Shown one piece after another: positions 1 to 9,241 of a stretch of DNA of 64,000 nt. How positions within the stretch are numbered: position 1 is the stretch's first letter; each line of letters begins with the position of its first letter. The translations under genes and the position numbers were made by a program. Origin of the DNA: Calothrix parasitica NIES-267 (GTDB lineage: Bacteria > Cyanobacteriota > Cyanobacteriia > Cyanobacteriales > Nostocaceae); the NCBI RefSeq assembly GCF_002368095.1, contig NZ_AP018227.1, positions 2,419,757 to 2,483,756 of the forward strand, written 5' to 3'. The notes beneath the pieces are model-generated. The model did no database searches, was not told where the DNA came from, and saw only the letters and a list, made by a program, of their open reading frames with translations.

Positions 1-177
1 ATAAAAATTACTACTTTAGCTTGAATATTCATGTAAGCCTTGACCAACTACTTGCATAGGTAAATAATAAATTGTCTGTAAAATCAAGATTACCCAATAT
101 TGAGATATACAACACCAGAATTTTCTCTAAGCTATACTGTATAAGCAGATAAGCCCCCTAAATGTCAAACTCGAACC

Positions 178-1185
178 ATGCGAACAATAGTAGTTGGTGA
201 TATTCATGGTTGTTACGAAGAACTTCTTCAGTTACTAGCGAAAGTACAACTGACCGATGAAGATTGTTTGGTGTCGTTAGGAGACATTGTAGATAGGGGT
301 GCTGATTCGGTAAAAGTATACGATTTTCTCAAAAATCGTCCCAACACCATTGTGTTAATGGGAAATCACGAACGCAAACATTTAAAACAAACTCTTTCCT
401 ACTCCCAGGAAATCGTTAAATTACAATTTGGAAAACGCTACGATGAGTTCTTGGAATGGGTCAGTCATTTACCTTATTATCATGAAATCGAATCAGCAAT
501 TCTGGTTCATGCTGCTGTAGAAGATGGTATACCCATCGAGCAACAAAGAGAAGAAGTTTTATGTGGTTGTACTTCCGGTGAAAAGCATTTGAGTAAACGC
601 TACGGAAATACATATTGGAGCGAATTATATTCCGGTGACAAACCAGTTATTTTTGGTCATCACGTCGTTGGAGATAATCCCTTGAGAGATGAGGGAAAAG
701 TTTACGGTATTGATACCGGAGCTTGTCACGGTGGGAGATTAACCGCATTAATATTACCGAGTTTTGAAACATTCCAGGTACAAGCAGCTAAAGATTATTG
801 GCGCGAGGAATTGGTAAAATGGCAACTACCCGTCACCGAAGCTAAACCCTGGAATACTTATAAGTGGGACAAAATAAAAGCGATTTGTCATGACTTCAAG
901 GATTCAAGAAATCCAGAATTAACTGCTTTCCTCGTAAAAAAAGAGCAGTGGATGAATAATTTACTAGCAACAGCACCGAAAATAACTTATAAGGTAGAAG
1001 AAAAACTAGCAGAATTAATTTCCCTTCACGGAGTCGATGACTTCAAAAAACAAGCTCGTAAGTATAGTTACGCAAATCTTTTGTATAGAGCTAATTCCAG
1101 TGGTATTACCAGCGATTTTCTCAAACAAACTTTGAGGACACCAGATGAATGGTTAGGTGTTATGGAGGAATTGGGAATTGAGTAA
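178..1185 (+). CDS. Calcineurin-like metallophosphoesterase (Ser/Thr phosphatase type)
   Basis: The 335-residue protein carries the ordered metal-binding motifs of the PPP/ApaH superfamily: GDIHG (residues 7-11), GDIVDRG (35-41) and GNHE (62-65), followed by later histidines in VHAA and FGHH that would complete the dinuclear metal site. Family members are cytoplasmic phosphoprotein phosphatases, diadenosine-tetraphosphate hydrolases or related phosphodiesterases. The catalytic domain fills roughly residues 1-205; the C-terminal 130 residues are helical and charged, and I do not recognise them. The ATG follows no clear Shine-Dalgarno. The gene stands alone, with a period-7 repeat starting at its stop codon. 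The substrate cannot be told from sequence. Confidence 0.85.
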   Translation: MRTIVVGDIHGCYEELLQLLAKVQLTDEDCLVSLGDIVDRGADSVKVYDFLKNRPNTIVLMGNHERKHLKQTLSYSQEIVKLQFGKRYDEFLEWVSHLPYYHEIESAILVHAAVEDGIPIEQQREEVLCGCTSGEKHLSKRYGNTYWSELYSGDKPVIFGHHVVGDNPLRDEGKVYGIDTGACHGGRLTALILPSFETFQVQAAKDYWREELVKWQLPVTEAKPWNTYKWDKIKAICHDFKDSRNPELTAFLVKKEQWMNNLLATAPKITYKVEEKLAELISLHGVDDFKKQARKYSYANLLYRANSSGITSDFLKQTLRTPDEWLGVMEELGIE

Positions 1186-1233
1186 TAAGTAATAAGTAAG
1201 AAGTAATAAGTAATAAGTAATAAGTAATAATGG
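1182..1233. repeat. Period-7 tandem repeat (TAATAAG)n
   Basis: About seven copies of a TAATAAG-like heptamer begin at the stop codon of the metallophosphatase. It is one of more than fifteen such heptamer tracts in intergenic positions of this window. Confidence 0.85.
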
Positions 1234-1725
1234 AAGTTTAAGCAACCGATAATGAGAAGGAATTGCTAGTTTACTTACTACTCGATACTGCTCGGTTAAG
1301 CCTAAAAATCCGAAAATGTTTAGAGGATGTTTTAAAAGTCGAATTTAATACCTTAACTGGCGACTGTAAGTCGCGTCTACATAAGCCAAACCCCTCCGGG
1401 TTCACCACTCCCCTCAACGGAGGGATGACGACCCACGGGGGTGGGTTCACCGCCCACCGCCTGCGCGGGTTAAATAATTCGTTAGTCCACGGAGGTGGAC
1501 TGTTAATCTAAACTCCTTCCCATTCCGAGCGAATTACGAAATATTCTTTTTCTATCCCTTTTTCTCCCATTCCCTTTCTACCCCCTCTAAATTAATAAGT
1601 GATTTCCCTCTGAAATAGTTGTAAATTCTAGCTCCTAACTAATTTTACCTAATTCTCTATATAGATAAAATTAAGTGATTTTTCTCAGGTTGACTGTATA
1701 AAACAACAATTACAGTTGAGGAACA
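1234..1725. other. Intergenic spacer with GC-rich small repeat
   Basis: Positions 1365-1500 hold a GC-rich block with several short inverted repeats (CCCCTCCGGG, GGTGGGTTCACC type), unlike the AT-rich surroundings. A related block (CCCACGGAGGTGGG) is seen near 24475. An open frame at 1263-1511 crosses this block but uses a TTG start and has no recognisable protein content, so I read it as non-coding. Confidence 0.6.
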
Positions 1726-1737
1726 TTGAAAATCACA

Positions 1738-2412
1738 ATGGCAGCAATGTTAATCCGAATTGCGTTGATATCTATAATCTGTTTTGTACTTGCTGGTTGT
1801 CTCCCCAGCGAACAAAACAAGAAAGCTAGTAGCCCTAATCCCAAAATTCCAAAACAGAGCGTAGAACCTAAACCAAAGCCAAAACCTAAAGTAGAAGACC
1901 AGAAAATTGCGGTTAGAAATACTAATCCCCTCAATTATTCTGGTAATTTCATGACTCTAATACCAACAGGACAGACGAATACTCAAAATAATCCTCTTTA
2001 TAGACTCAGTCTCTATGCTGATGGAAAATTAGTTCATAGCTTTGTCAGTGTTTCTGGAAGAAGCATTACACAAGATAGAAATCGTCATCAAAGCGGAACC
2101 GAAGCTCCCTTACCAGATGGTAAATATACTGTTGCGACTTCTGCTATTCCAGGTTCCATAGCAGAAGCGGGAGACCGTTTCCTACCGATACAACCGAAAT
2201 TCCAAACGGGACGCTCAGCTTTAGGTTTTCATGTAGACCCATCCTTTGAAAGGAGTAATGGAGAAGACGGAACAGCAGGATGCATCGGATTAACTAACAG
2301 AGAAGATTTAGATAAATTATTGAATTTTGTTGCAACTCACAAACCGAAATTTCTTGATGTGAAAATTTTAGATAATACTAATGATAATGTCGCAAGAAAA
2401 GGTGAAGGTTAG
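1738..2412 (+). CDS. Lipoprotein with L,D-transpeptidase-like (YkuD) domain
   Basis: The product starts with a lipoprotein signal (hydrophobic stretch then LAGC, Cys21), so it should be exported and lipid-anchored. A proline/lysine-rich linker follows (about 25-60). The C-terminal domain has GFHVDP (His165) and GTAGCIGL (Cys182), matching the histidine and catalytic cysteine of YkuD L,D-transpeptidases, which cross-link or anchor peptidoglycan peptides. The usual SHGC is TAGC here, so the family call is firm but activity is inferred. A TTG at 1726, four bases after GAGG, is an alternative start; I prefer the ATG at 1738 because it leaves a normal signal peptide. Confidence 0.75.
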   Translation: MAAMLIRIALISIICFVLAGCLPSEQNKKASSPNPKIPKQSVEPKPKPKPKVEDQKIAVRNTNPLNYSGNFMTLIPTGQTNTQNNPLYRLSLYADGKLVHSFVSVSGRSITQDRNRHQSGTEAPLPDGKYTVATSAIPGSIAEAGDRFLPIQPKFQTGRSALGFHVDPSFERSNGEDGTAGCIGLTNREDLDKLLNFVATHKPKFLDVKILDNTNDNVARKGEG

Positions 2413-2554
2413 GGAGTAGTAAGTAGTAAGTAGCGAATATAAGATGAATGGTTTAAAATACTCCTCATTCTCAGAGAAAATGTATTCTAAACGACTTTAA
2501 TAATATTTTTGACTTACATATTATTGAAGCGGTTTATATTAGGTAAAAAAACTT

Positions 2555-2965
2555 ATGAGAGAAAAATTACGTTTATCTTTAAGTGAAATCGCGAATCTTG
2601 ATGTGACTCAAAACGAACGAGAAGCCATCATCGAGCTAATGATGATGGTTATGTATAGCGATAAAACTCTCAAGCTCTCGGAAGATGAAGCAATTAAGGA
2701 ATATATCAGCAATATAAAATGGGAATCACCTTTATCCTTAGAATTTTTCTTTGGTAAAGTCACACCCAAAATTAGAAGAGGTTTGCAAGATAGAGAAAAT
2801 ATGAATGCTCTTTTAGAAGATATCAACTTTCGGATTGAAAGCGAAATGGTTAAAGCTCAGGTTCTGTTGGTATGTAACGATTTAGCAATGGCTGATTCGG
2901 AATTTTCTTGTGAAGAAAAGGAATTAGTAGAAAACATTGCTAAAGTTTTTCAGGTTAACGGGTGA
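2555..2965 (+). CDS. TerB-like helical protein
   Basis: A 136-residue all-helical acidic protein. Two motif halves, EAIIELMMMVMYSD (about 24-37) and VCNDLAMADSEFSCEEKELVENIA (about 104-128), have the spacing of TerB-family proteins, in which paired helices carry conserved acidic residues that can bind metal. TerB-like proteins are linked to tellurite resistance and membrane stress, but many are uncharacterised. The ATG at 2555 follows an AGG-containing leader. It converges with the EF-G gene, and a perfect palindrome separates the two stops. Confidence 0.6.
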   Translation: MREKLRLSLSEIANLDVTQNEREAIIELMMMVMYSDKTLKLSEDEAIKEYISNIKWESPLSLEFFFGKVTPKIRRGLQDRENMNALLEDINFRIESEMVKAQVLLVCNDLAMADSEFSCEEKELVENIAKVFQVNG

Positions 2966-2968
2966 GTT

Positions 2969-2999
2969 TGTAGAGACGTAGCACTGCTACGTCTCTACA
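2969..2999. repeat. Palindromic repeat, GAGACGTAGCA family (possible bidirectional terminator)
   Basis: A 31-bp near-perfect palindrome, 15-bp arms around one base, sits between two convergent stop codons. Related palindromes with core GAGACGT...ACGTCTC occur at 5215-5237, 5406-5428, 20067-20088, 28440-28461 and 61219-61241, so it is a dispersed family. Here it could form a terminator hairpin for both genes. Confidence 0.85.
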
Positions 3000-3003
3000 T
3001 TAG

Positions 3004-5025
3004 TTATGCTTTCCGATAACAACCAAACTGCATTGAAAATGTAGCCATACCGGAAGTCAAAGAGCGCAATTTACTGGAATATCCAAACATTTGCGTTAAA
3101 GGTACTTCAGCACGAACAATGGTAAATCCTTGAAGAGCAGAGGAACCCAACAATAAACCTCTTCTTGAAGATAAATCTCCTTGAACTCTTCCCAAAAACT
3201 CGTCTGGTGTTTCCACTTCAACTTGCATTATCGGTTCGAGTAAATGAGGTTTGGCTTTCATGAAAGCTTGAGTAAATGCTTGTTGAGCAGCCATTCTAAA
3301 AGCAAACTCCGAAGAATCAACCATATGGTGGGAACCGTTTTCTAAAACAATTTTTACTCCCATCACCGGATATCCTTCTAACATTCCCAAATTCATCGCT
3401 TCGAGAAAACCTTTCTCTACTCCCCCAATATATTCTTTAGGAATCGCACCACCAAAGACTTTATTCTCAAATACAAACTGTTCTTCGCAAGGTTCAATAT
3501 ACCCAACTACATGAGCGTATTGTCCCGGACCGCTGGTTTGTTTTTTCAATTTATAGTCAAAGGTTGCTCGTTGAGAAATCGCTTCTCGATAAGATACTTT
3601 GGGTTTACCGACTGCAATATCTAAGAAATATTCCCGCTTCATCCGCTCGATGTAAATTTCTAGGTGCAGTTCACCCATACCGGAAATCAATGTTTCATTT
3701 GACTCCTTATCTACTTTAACGCGGAAAGTCGGGTCTTCTTTTTGGAACCGATTTAAGGCTTTAGAAATTTTATCCAAATCCTGATTTTTCTTAGGTTCAA
3801 TCGCCAAAGTAATTACAGGTTCCGGTACAAAGATATCTTCTAAAGCTACTCGTATTTCTGATGAACAGAATGTATCTCCTGAAGCACAATCTACACCTAG
3901 AAGCGCCACAATATCCCCAGCAACAGCTTGGTTTATTATCTCTCGCTTATCGGCGTGTATTCTTACTAATCTACCAACCTGCACCTTCTTCCCAGTCCGG
4001 GAATTATAAATAGTGTCACCTTGGTTGAGAGTACCTGAATAAACGCGGATATAAGTAAACTGTCCGAAAGACTCCATTGTTAACTTAAACGCTAAAGCAA
4101 CAAAGGGAGCTTCAGAATTCAATTTAATATCAACAGATTCACCAGTTTCAACAACTGTTGCGGTCATGCAATCCTTATCTACAGGGGAAGGTAAATAAAG
4201 GGAAATTGCATCTAATAAATTCTGCACTCCCTTATTTTTAAAAGCCGAACCTATTAATACGGGTACGAGTTCTAAATTCAAAGTTGCTTGACGGATAGTA
4301 TTCCAAATCAACTCTTGAGAAACTTCTTCACCTTCTACTAACTTCTCTGTCATCTCTTCAGAAAACAAAGAAAGAGTATCGAGCATTTTTTCTCGCGAAT
4401 TTTCAGCTTGCTGCTTCAAACCGTGGGGAATCTCTCTTTTAACCCAATTTTCGCCATTCTCACCTTCGTAAAAATGAGCTTCCATTCCGATTAAATCGAT
4501 AACCCCTTGAAAATCGCTTTCAGCACCGATAGGATATTCAAGCAACAATGCATTTAAATTCAAAGCATCATGCATTGCTTCTACAACTTTGAATGGATTT
4601 GCACCAGTTCTATCCATCTTATTGATAAACGCTATACGCGGTACGTCATAACGCTTCATCTGTCTATCAACAGTAATCGACTGAGACTGTACACCAGCGA
4701 CAGCACAAAGTACCATTACAGCACCGTCAAGGACTCTCAAAGCACGCTCAACTTCAATTGTGAAATCGATGTGTCCCGGAGTATCAATCAAATTAATCTG
4801 CGTATCGTGCCATTGACAACTAGTAGCAGCCGAAGAGATGGTGATACCGTGTTCTCTCTCCAAATCAGTGAAGTCCATAGTGGCACCCTTACCACCTCCA
4901 CGTACTTCCTCAATCGCATGGATTCGACCCGTATAGAAGAGAATGCGCTCGCTCAATGTCGTCTTTCCAGAGTCGATGTGAGCGGAGATACCGATATTTC
5001 GGATGCGCGTTCGGGGAACAACCAT
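3004..5025 (-). CDS. fusA: Elongation factor G paralogue
   Basis: A 673-residue translational GTPase. G1 is AHIDSGKT (15-22), then the switch I region ending in GITISSA, G3 DTPGH, G4 NKMD and GSAF as G5, followed by the domain II-V layout of EF-G. EF-G drives translocation on the ribosome, and some paralogues specialise in ribosome recycling. The N-terminus (IRNIGISAHIDSGKTTL) and the GGGKGATMD segment in switch I look more like mitochondrial EF-G1/spdEFG1 than the main str-operon EF-G, and no rpsL/rpsG/tuf genes are adjacent, so this is probably a second EF-G. Start ATG at 5025 follows a TTAGGA ribosome-binding site. Which paralogue class it is needs a tree. Confidence 0.85.
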   Translation of the reverse strand: MVVPRTRIRNIGISAHIDSGKTTLSERILFYTGRIHAIEEVRGGGKGATMDFTDLEREHGITISSAATSCQWHDTQINLIDTPGHIDFTIEVERALRVLDGAVMVLCAVAGVQSQSITVDRQMKRYDVPRIAFINKMDRTGANPFKVVEAMHDALNLNALLLEYPIGAESDFQGVIDLIGMEAHFYEGENGENWVKREIPHGLKQQAENSREKMLDTLSLFSEEMTEKLVEGEEVSQELIWNTIRQATLNLELVPVLIGSAFKNKGVQNLLDAISLYLPSPVDKDCMTATVVETGESVDIKLNSEAPFVALAFKLTMESFGQFTYIRVYSGTLNQGDTIYNSRTGKKVQVGRLVRIHADKREIINQAVAGDIVALLGVDCASGDTFCSSEIRVALEDIFVPEPVITLAIEPKKNQDLDKISKALNRFQKEDPTFRVKVDKESNETLISGMGELHLEIYIERMKREYFLDIAVGKPKVSYREAISQRATFDYKLKKQTSGPGQYAHVVGYIEPCEEQFVFENKVFGGAIPKEYIGGVEKGFLEAMNLGMLEGYPVMGVKIVLENGSHHMVDSSEFAFRMAAQQAFTQAFMKAKPHLLEPIMQVEVETPDEFLGRVQGDLSSRRGLLLGSSALQGFTIVRAEVPLTQMFGYSSKLRSLTSGMATFSMQFGCYRKA

Positions 5026-6241
5026 GATATTTGTCCTAATTTAATAAATGTACGTCTTTCCGAAGTTTTGGAAAGGGTGAAGATTTTCAATCATCCTCAT
5101 ATTACAGTTATACTACAAATTTGGTATAAGTCAACCTATTTTGGATTTTAGATTTTAGAATTTGGATTAAATCTATCAAAATTTTGATATTAGGTTATAC
5201 CTACAACTAATGTAGAGACGTAGCACTGCTACGTCTCCCCGCGTTTTGATGAGTATCCAGAATTTAGTGAAATTAATTATTTCATTTTTGTTAGAAAACG
5301 AATAAAACCGCAGAGACTTAGAGAGCGCAGAGTGAAGAAAATATATAGGTATTGATAACTTACCGTTACTGAATCAAAATATTGAGTCGCAATTTCACAT
5401 TGCTTGAGACGTAGCATTGCTACGTCTCTACAAAGTTTTAGGTTATCCATTAAATTTAATATGTTTTGTGCGATAACTATGTCAACTTATATCTTGCACC
5501 ATTCTCAAGAAGACCAAATAAACCCGGTTTCTCCGAAGTGAAAGCATTATTATGTGGTTGTTTAAGCAACAAGAAACCGGGTTTATGACACTGGTGCAAG
5601 ATTTGAGTCAACTAAGGTGTTGAAGTTGATGACTGCTGAAGCCTTTTGATATCATCTAAAATACGCTCATAACAAGCATTTTCCTTCTACAAAATGGTCT
5701 CTAGGCAATATTATTTTTCAAATTAAGGTAACCTTGACAAGCAGTCAGTTCGCTAATTAGGATAACAGCTATTCCTAATAAATAATATAAAAAATATTTT
5801 TCAAGTTTTCACCTTTAAGACTGCTATATTTTTTCCAGTATTCTCTCAATATCTTATATTAATCAGCTATATTTAATTGCTTTTTAAATTATTCAATTGA
5901 AGATATAATTTTTTTTAATAGTCTTACCTCCAGCAATAAAATAGCCGTAATTTATCATAAAATTTTATTTATCTTCCAAATAGATTCGATTAATTAAAAC
6001 TGGGTAAAAATATTTATGATTTTGCTTTTAAAATAACTGATTTTAAATTGATGAACCGTTTGTATGACAATAATAAAATGAAGATAACATCCAACTCCCA
6101 GAAAAGTCTGGATGTCACAAAACTCTCATGGTGCGTGACACTAAAACAACATTATTGCTACGTTCCTGGATTATTAAAAGTGTCACAGCACCCTACAATT
6201 TAAATATATTGGTTGCGTAAGTCATAAAGGAGTTAAAAGCA
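5026..6241. other. Long AT-rich spacer with four small repeats
   Basis: No gene is visible over 1.2 kb. Palindromes of the GAGACGTAGCA family lie at 5215-5237 and 5406-5428. A larger inverted element at 5481-5612 has ATCTTGCACC/GGTGCAAGAT outer arms and AAACCCGGTTTCT-type inner arms. Another at 6129-6197 has TGGTGCGTGACACT at one end and AGTGTCACAGCACCCTACA at the other, which belongs to the TGGTGCGTTACGGC family seen later. The rest is AT-rich and probably holds the promoter of the sulfotransferase gene. Confidence 0.7.
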
Positions 6242-7222
6242 ATGGAAAGAGAAGAATTATCTCTAATTCCACGAATGAACTGTATACCCCGTTCGTTTGA
6301 TTCAAATGCACTAGAAAACTTTTATACTCCACCATTCATAACAAAGAATGGAATGGAAAACGTATTGCATCATTTTGTTAATAGAGATAGCGATATTTAT
6401 ATCGCAACTTATCCAAAGTCTGGTACAACTTGGACTATATCAATAATTGAACATTTATTGAACAAAGTTCCCGAACAAGGTATTTCAACTGGTGCTAGTA
6501 ATACAGAGCTTTGTTTGTGGTTGGATAGAGCAGCAAGTGGAGAAAATTGGCGTTCAATATTTTCGGAATTGGAGAAGATGAAATCTCCAAGATTTTTTAA
6601 ATCTCATGCTAGCGTAGGTTTAATTAAGCAGCCTGCAAGAATAATTCAATGTATAAGACATCCTCTAGATACTTTTGTTTCTGCATGGCATCATACTAGA
6701 GGAAAAAAGCATCTTTTTTATTATAATGGTTCGTGGAATCATTTCTTTTCAGAAATAGCGCTGTCATCAAAATATGAGTGCGGTGATTGGTTTGATTATC
6801 ACGAAGAATTTTTGCAAGCATCTGAAGCAGGAAAAATTGATGCATTATTTTTAAGGTATGAAGATATGAAAAAAGATAATGCTGTTTCTGCTATACATCA
6901 ACTGGCTGAATTTATTGGTGTTGAATCTTATAATGCTGAAGAAATTTCGAGAGCAACTGATTTTCAAAGTATGAAAAATAAATCTATTGCAGAAGGACAT
7001 CTTGATACAGAAGGAAAATTATCTGATGTTTTAGTTTCTCAGGAAGTTGGTGATAAAAATAATCCATCAAATGCTCATATACGTAAAGGAATTGTTGGGG
7101 ATTGGGTGAATTATTTAAGCGATTCTGAGTTAAATATGTGGAGAAATTATGTAAATACAAAGAAAGATTCATGTCCCCATGTTGTTGATTTCTTTTCTTT
7201 GGATAATTTGCTTGTAGTTTAA
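6242..7222 (+). CDS. PAPS-dependent sulfotransferase domain protein
   Basis: The 326-residue protein has the three sulfotransferase signatures: the 5'-phosphosulfate loop YPKSGTTW (about residue 56), the 3'-phosphate-binding segment CIRHPLDTFVSAWHH (about 136-150), and the C-terminal RKGIVGDW (about 280). Such enzymes move sulfate from PAPS to hydroxyl or amino groups of lipids, glycans or small molecules. Length suits a cytosolic-type sulfotransferase and there is no signal peptide. The ATG sits eight bases after a strong AAGGAG. No pathway neighbours are present, so the acceptor is unknown. The isolated position is compatible with horizontal gain, but this is only a guess. Confidence 0.88.
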   Translation: MEREELSLIPRMNCIPRSFDSNALENFYTPPFITKNGMENVLHHFVNRDSDIYIATYPKSGTTWTISIIEHLLNKVPEQGISTGASNTELCLWLDRAASGENWRSIFSELEKMKSPRFFKSHASVGLIKQPARIIQCIRHPLDTFVSAWHHTRGKKHLFYYNGSWNHFFSEIALSSKYECGDWFDYHEEFLQASEAGKIDALFLRYEDMKKDNAVSAIHQLAEFIGVESYNAEEISRATDFQSMKNKSIAEGHLDTEGKLSDVLVSQEVGDKNNPSNAHIRKGIVGDWVNYLSDSELNMWRNYVNTKKDSCPHVVDFFSLDNLLVV

Positions 7223-7227
7223 GGTTT

Positions 7228-7275
7228 GTAGTTGCGCTTTAGCGCCAACCATAATTGGCGCTAAAGCGCAACTAC
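7228..7275. repeat. Palindrome, TTGCGCTTTAGCGC family (likely terminator)
   Basis: Perfect 21-bp arms (GTAGTTGCGCTTTAGCGCCAA and its complement) around a 6-base loop, lying between two convergent genes. Relatives occur at 9951-9996 and 10081-10135. It would form a strong hairpin in transcripts of either strand. Confidence 0.9.
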
Positions 7276-7288
7276 GAACACCCTACAA

Positions 7289-7789
7289 TTACAATTTATT
7301 TAAAATTATTTGATAAATATCATAATCATTTTCACCGAAACAGCAAAAAATAATTTTTAGTTTACAACTATTTTGCTGTAATTCTTCTGAACAAGTTTTA
7401 ACAGCAATTTCAGCCGCTTTATCTTTAGGATATCCATAAATACCAGTACTAATACAAGGAAAAGCCAAAGATTCAAATTTTTGTTCTACAGCGATTTGTA
7501 TAGACTTACGATAACAATTCGCTAAAAGCTCTGGTTCACCATTATTACCACCTTGCCAAACCGGCCCGACTGTATGAATAATAAAATCGGCTGGTAAATT
7601 ATATCCTTTAGTCAACTTTGCATCACCAGTTTTACATCCTCTTAAAGAACGACATTCCATAACAAGTTCTTTCCCCGCTGCTCTGTGAATCGCTCCATCA
7701 ACACCACCACCACCGAGCAAACTGCTATTCGCAGCATTAACTATTGCATCAACTTGTAACTTAGTAATGTCGTTTAAAATTACTTCCAT
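7289..7789 (-). CDS. Macrodomain protein (O-acetyl-ADP-ribose deacetylase type)
   Basis: A 166-residue single-domain protein. The ADP-ribose-binding features of MacroD/YmdB are clear: NAANSSLLGGGG (about 18-29) with VDGAIH directly after it, and CISTGIYGYP (about 112-121) as the phosphate loop. Members hydrolyse O-acetyl-ADP-ribose or remove mono-ADP-ribose from proteins or nucleic acids in the cytoplasm. The Asn-Ala-Ala-Asn and Gly-rich segments are intact, so activity is expected. It is monocistronic and ends 14 bases from a hairpin repeat. Confidence 0.9.
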   Translation of the reverse strand: MEVILNDITKLQVDAIVNAANSSLLGGGGVDGAIHRAAGKELVMECRSLRGCKTGDAKLTKGYNLPADFIIHTVGPVWQGGNNGEPELLANCYRKSIQIAVEQKFESLAFPCISTGIYGYPKDKAAEIAVKTCSEELQQNSCKLKIIFCCFGENDYDIYQIILNKL

Positions 7790-8014
7790 AAGATAAATTA
7801 TTTGCTGATACGGTAACGTTTGAGGACTAAAGTCATTACTACGAACCTTCTATTTTTCTTAATTACAAATTACGAATTATTATTTACCAAGTACTTTTTT
7901 CGGTTTAAAGCCCCCCCGAAGTTTCTTTAAGCAGGGGAACCCCGCCAACGAACTTCTCTCCGGATTCATCCGTGGACTATACTCTATCAAAGCCCCTAAA
8001 TTCAATTTATGGGG

Positions 8015-8058
8015 AATTAATTACGAATTACGAATTACGAATTACGAATTACGAATTA
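8015..8058. repeat. Period-7 tandem repeat (AATTACG)n
   Basis: Six copies of the heptamer AATTACG. The tract runs into the 3' end of the acyltransferase gene and supplies its last five codons (IIRNS) and stop. Confidence 0.85.
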
Positions 8059-8893
8059 TACTTACTTCTCTTGCTAATTTATCCATTTCTCGCTGCATTT
8101 CGGTACAAACCAAGCTGTAACAATCATCTACATAGTCGCGATTTTTCGATGCTTCTCGACCGTATTTTTCAAAAATAATTGGTTTACAAATGCGAGTACT
8201 AATTTGTACGGGGAAAGGAATATTTGGTAGTGGTCCGATTGCTAAACCCCAAGGTAAACCTAGATATATGGGGAATACTCCTGGATCTAAATTATATAAC
8301 CAAGGTAAACCCATATTATTGAATTGTTTCATTATTTCGTAGAAATCACCCAACACAATTAAAGTTTCGTGAGCTCCAACAGAAATTGCAGGGATAATTG
8401 GAACTTCTTGTCTCAACGCTAATTTGATAAAACCTTTATTACCAGCAAAATTGATATTGTAACGTTGGTTGTAGGGACGAAATAAATCATATTGTCCCCC
8501 CGGATATACCAAAACGCTCGCACCCCTTTTTAAAGCTGCATTTGCTGCTTTCGGATGAGCTGCGATCGCACCAGTTTTTTCACCTAATTTAGCAATATCG
8601 GAATTAATTTTCCAGATATGGGGATGCATCAAACCATAGACTAAACGTTCGGTACCATACCTACGAAACCAATCGTACATCATCATAATCATATCGGGAG
8701 CAGCCATTCCCCCATTGTGAGAACCGACAATTAATACTTGGTCTTCAGTCGGAACATTTTCCCAGCCATCCGTTCTAACCCGAAAATAGTTGCGGTAAAA
8801 CCATTCCCAAATCGGCATAAATGATTCAATAAATTTGGGGTCTCTTTCTTCTAAAGACCAACCAGGTATAGACTTGCTTTGTCGATTACTCAT
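8042..8893 (-). CDS. Lysophospholipid acyltransferase superfamily protein (MGAT/DGAT2-like)
   Basis: The 283-residue protein has GSHNGGMAAPD (57-67), corresponding to acyltransferase block I, and VYPGGQYDLFRP (about 131-142), corresponding to the glycerolipid-binding PGG block. His59 is eight residues before Asp67 rather than in HX4D, which fits the MGAT-like branch better than PlsC. Such enzymes esterify glycerolipids or prenyl alcohols at membranes; in cyanobacteria one branch member (Synechocystis slr2103, as I recall) acylates plastoquinol and diacylglycerol, so a storage-lipid role is possible. There is no strong membrane segment. The C-terminal IIRNS is encoded by a heptamer repeat. Confidence 0.75.
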   Translation of the reverse strand: MSNRQSKSIPGWSLEERDPKFIESFMPIWEWFYRNYFRVRTDGWENVPTEDQVLIVGSHNGGMAAPDMIMMMYDWFRRYGTERLVYGLMHPHIWKINSDIAKLGEKTGAIAAHPKAANAALKRGASVLVYPGGQYDLFRPYNQRYNINFAGNKGFIKLALRQEVPIIPAISVGAHETLIVLGDFYEIMKQFNNMGLPWLYNLDPGVFPIYLGLPWGLAIGPLPNIPFPVQISTRICKPIIFEKYGREASKNRDYVDDCYSLVCTEMQREMDKLAREVSIIRNS

Positions 8894-9241
8894 ATTTTAT
8901 ATATATACGCTAACGTTTTTCCCAAAAACGGTAATTGAAGATTACCCTTTATCAATATTAAGCAACCATTAAAAGACTAAACATATTTCGACAGTGACCA
9001 CCTACACCACTAAGCAGTTATGAGTGTAGTCAAGCAGGGTTTAGCTACAACAAGTCAACGCTGAAATATTTTCATATTGAATATGATGCTGGTAATTGAC
9101 AATCCACATCCTACCTTAAGGGAACACCTGACGGTGAACGGATGAATAACTGCTCGCTGATTTATAAACACGACCTAATTTTTTTTCTTTGTGTGGGTAC
9201 CCTAATGATATGAAGGTTCGGCACAATTAGGAAAATAATAT
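8894..9241. other. Divergent promoter spacer
   Basis: Lies between divergently transcribed acyltransferase and protease genes. It contains a CTACAC...GTGTAG inverted repeat near 9002-9027 and a non-AT-rich stretch at 9100-9165. I see no ORF and no riboswitch I can name. Confidence 0.5.

Noticed and set aside
1263-1511. Open frame of 82 codons
   Set aside because: TTG start, no ribosome-binding site, and the frame runs through a GC-rich small repeat; no protein-like features.
4570-5151. Open frame of 193 codons opposite the EF-G gene
   Set aside because: Antisense to a highly conserved GTPase domain; no independent features.
9100-9165. Possible riboswitch upstream of the protease gene
   Set aside because: Less AT-rich than its surroundings, but I can see no known riboswitch core.
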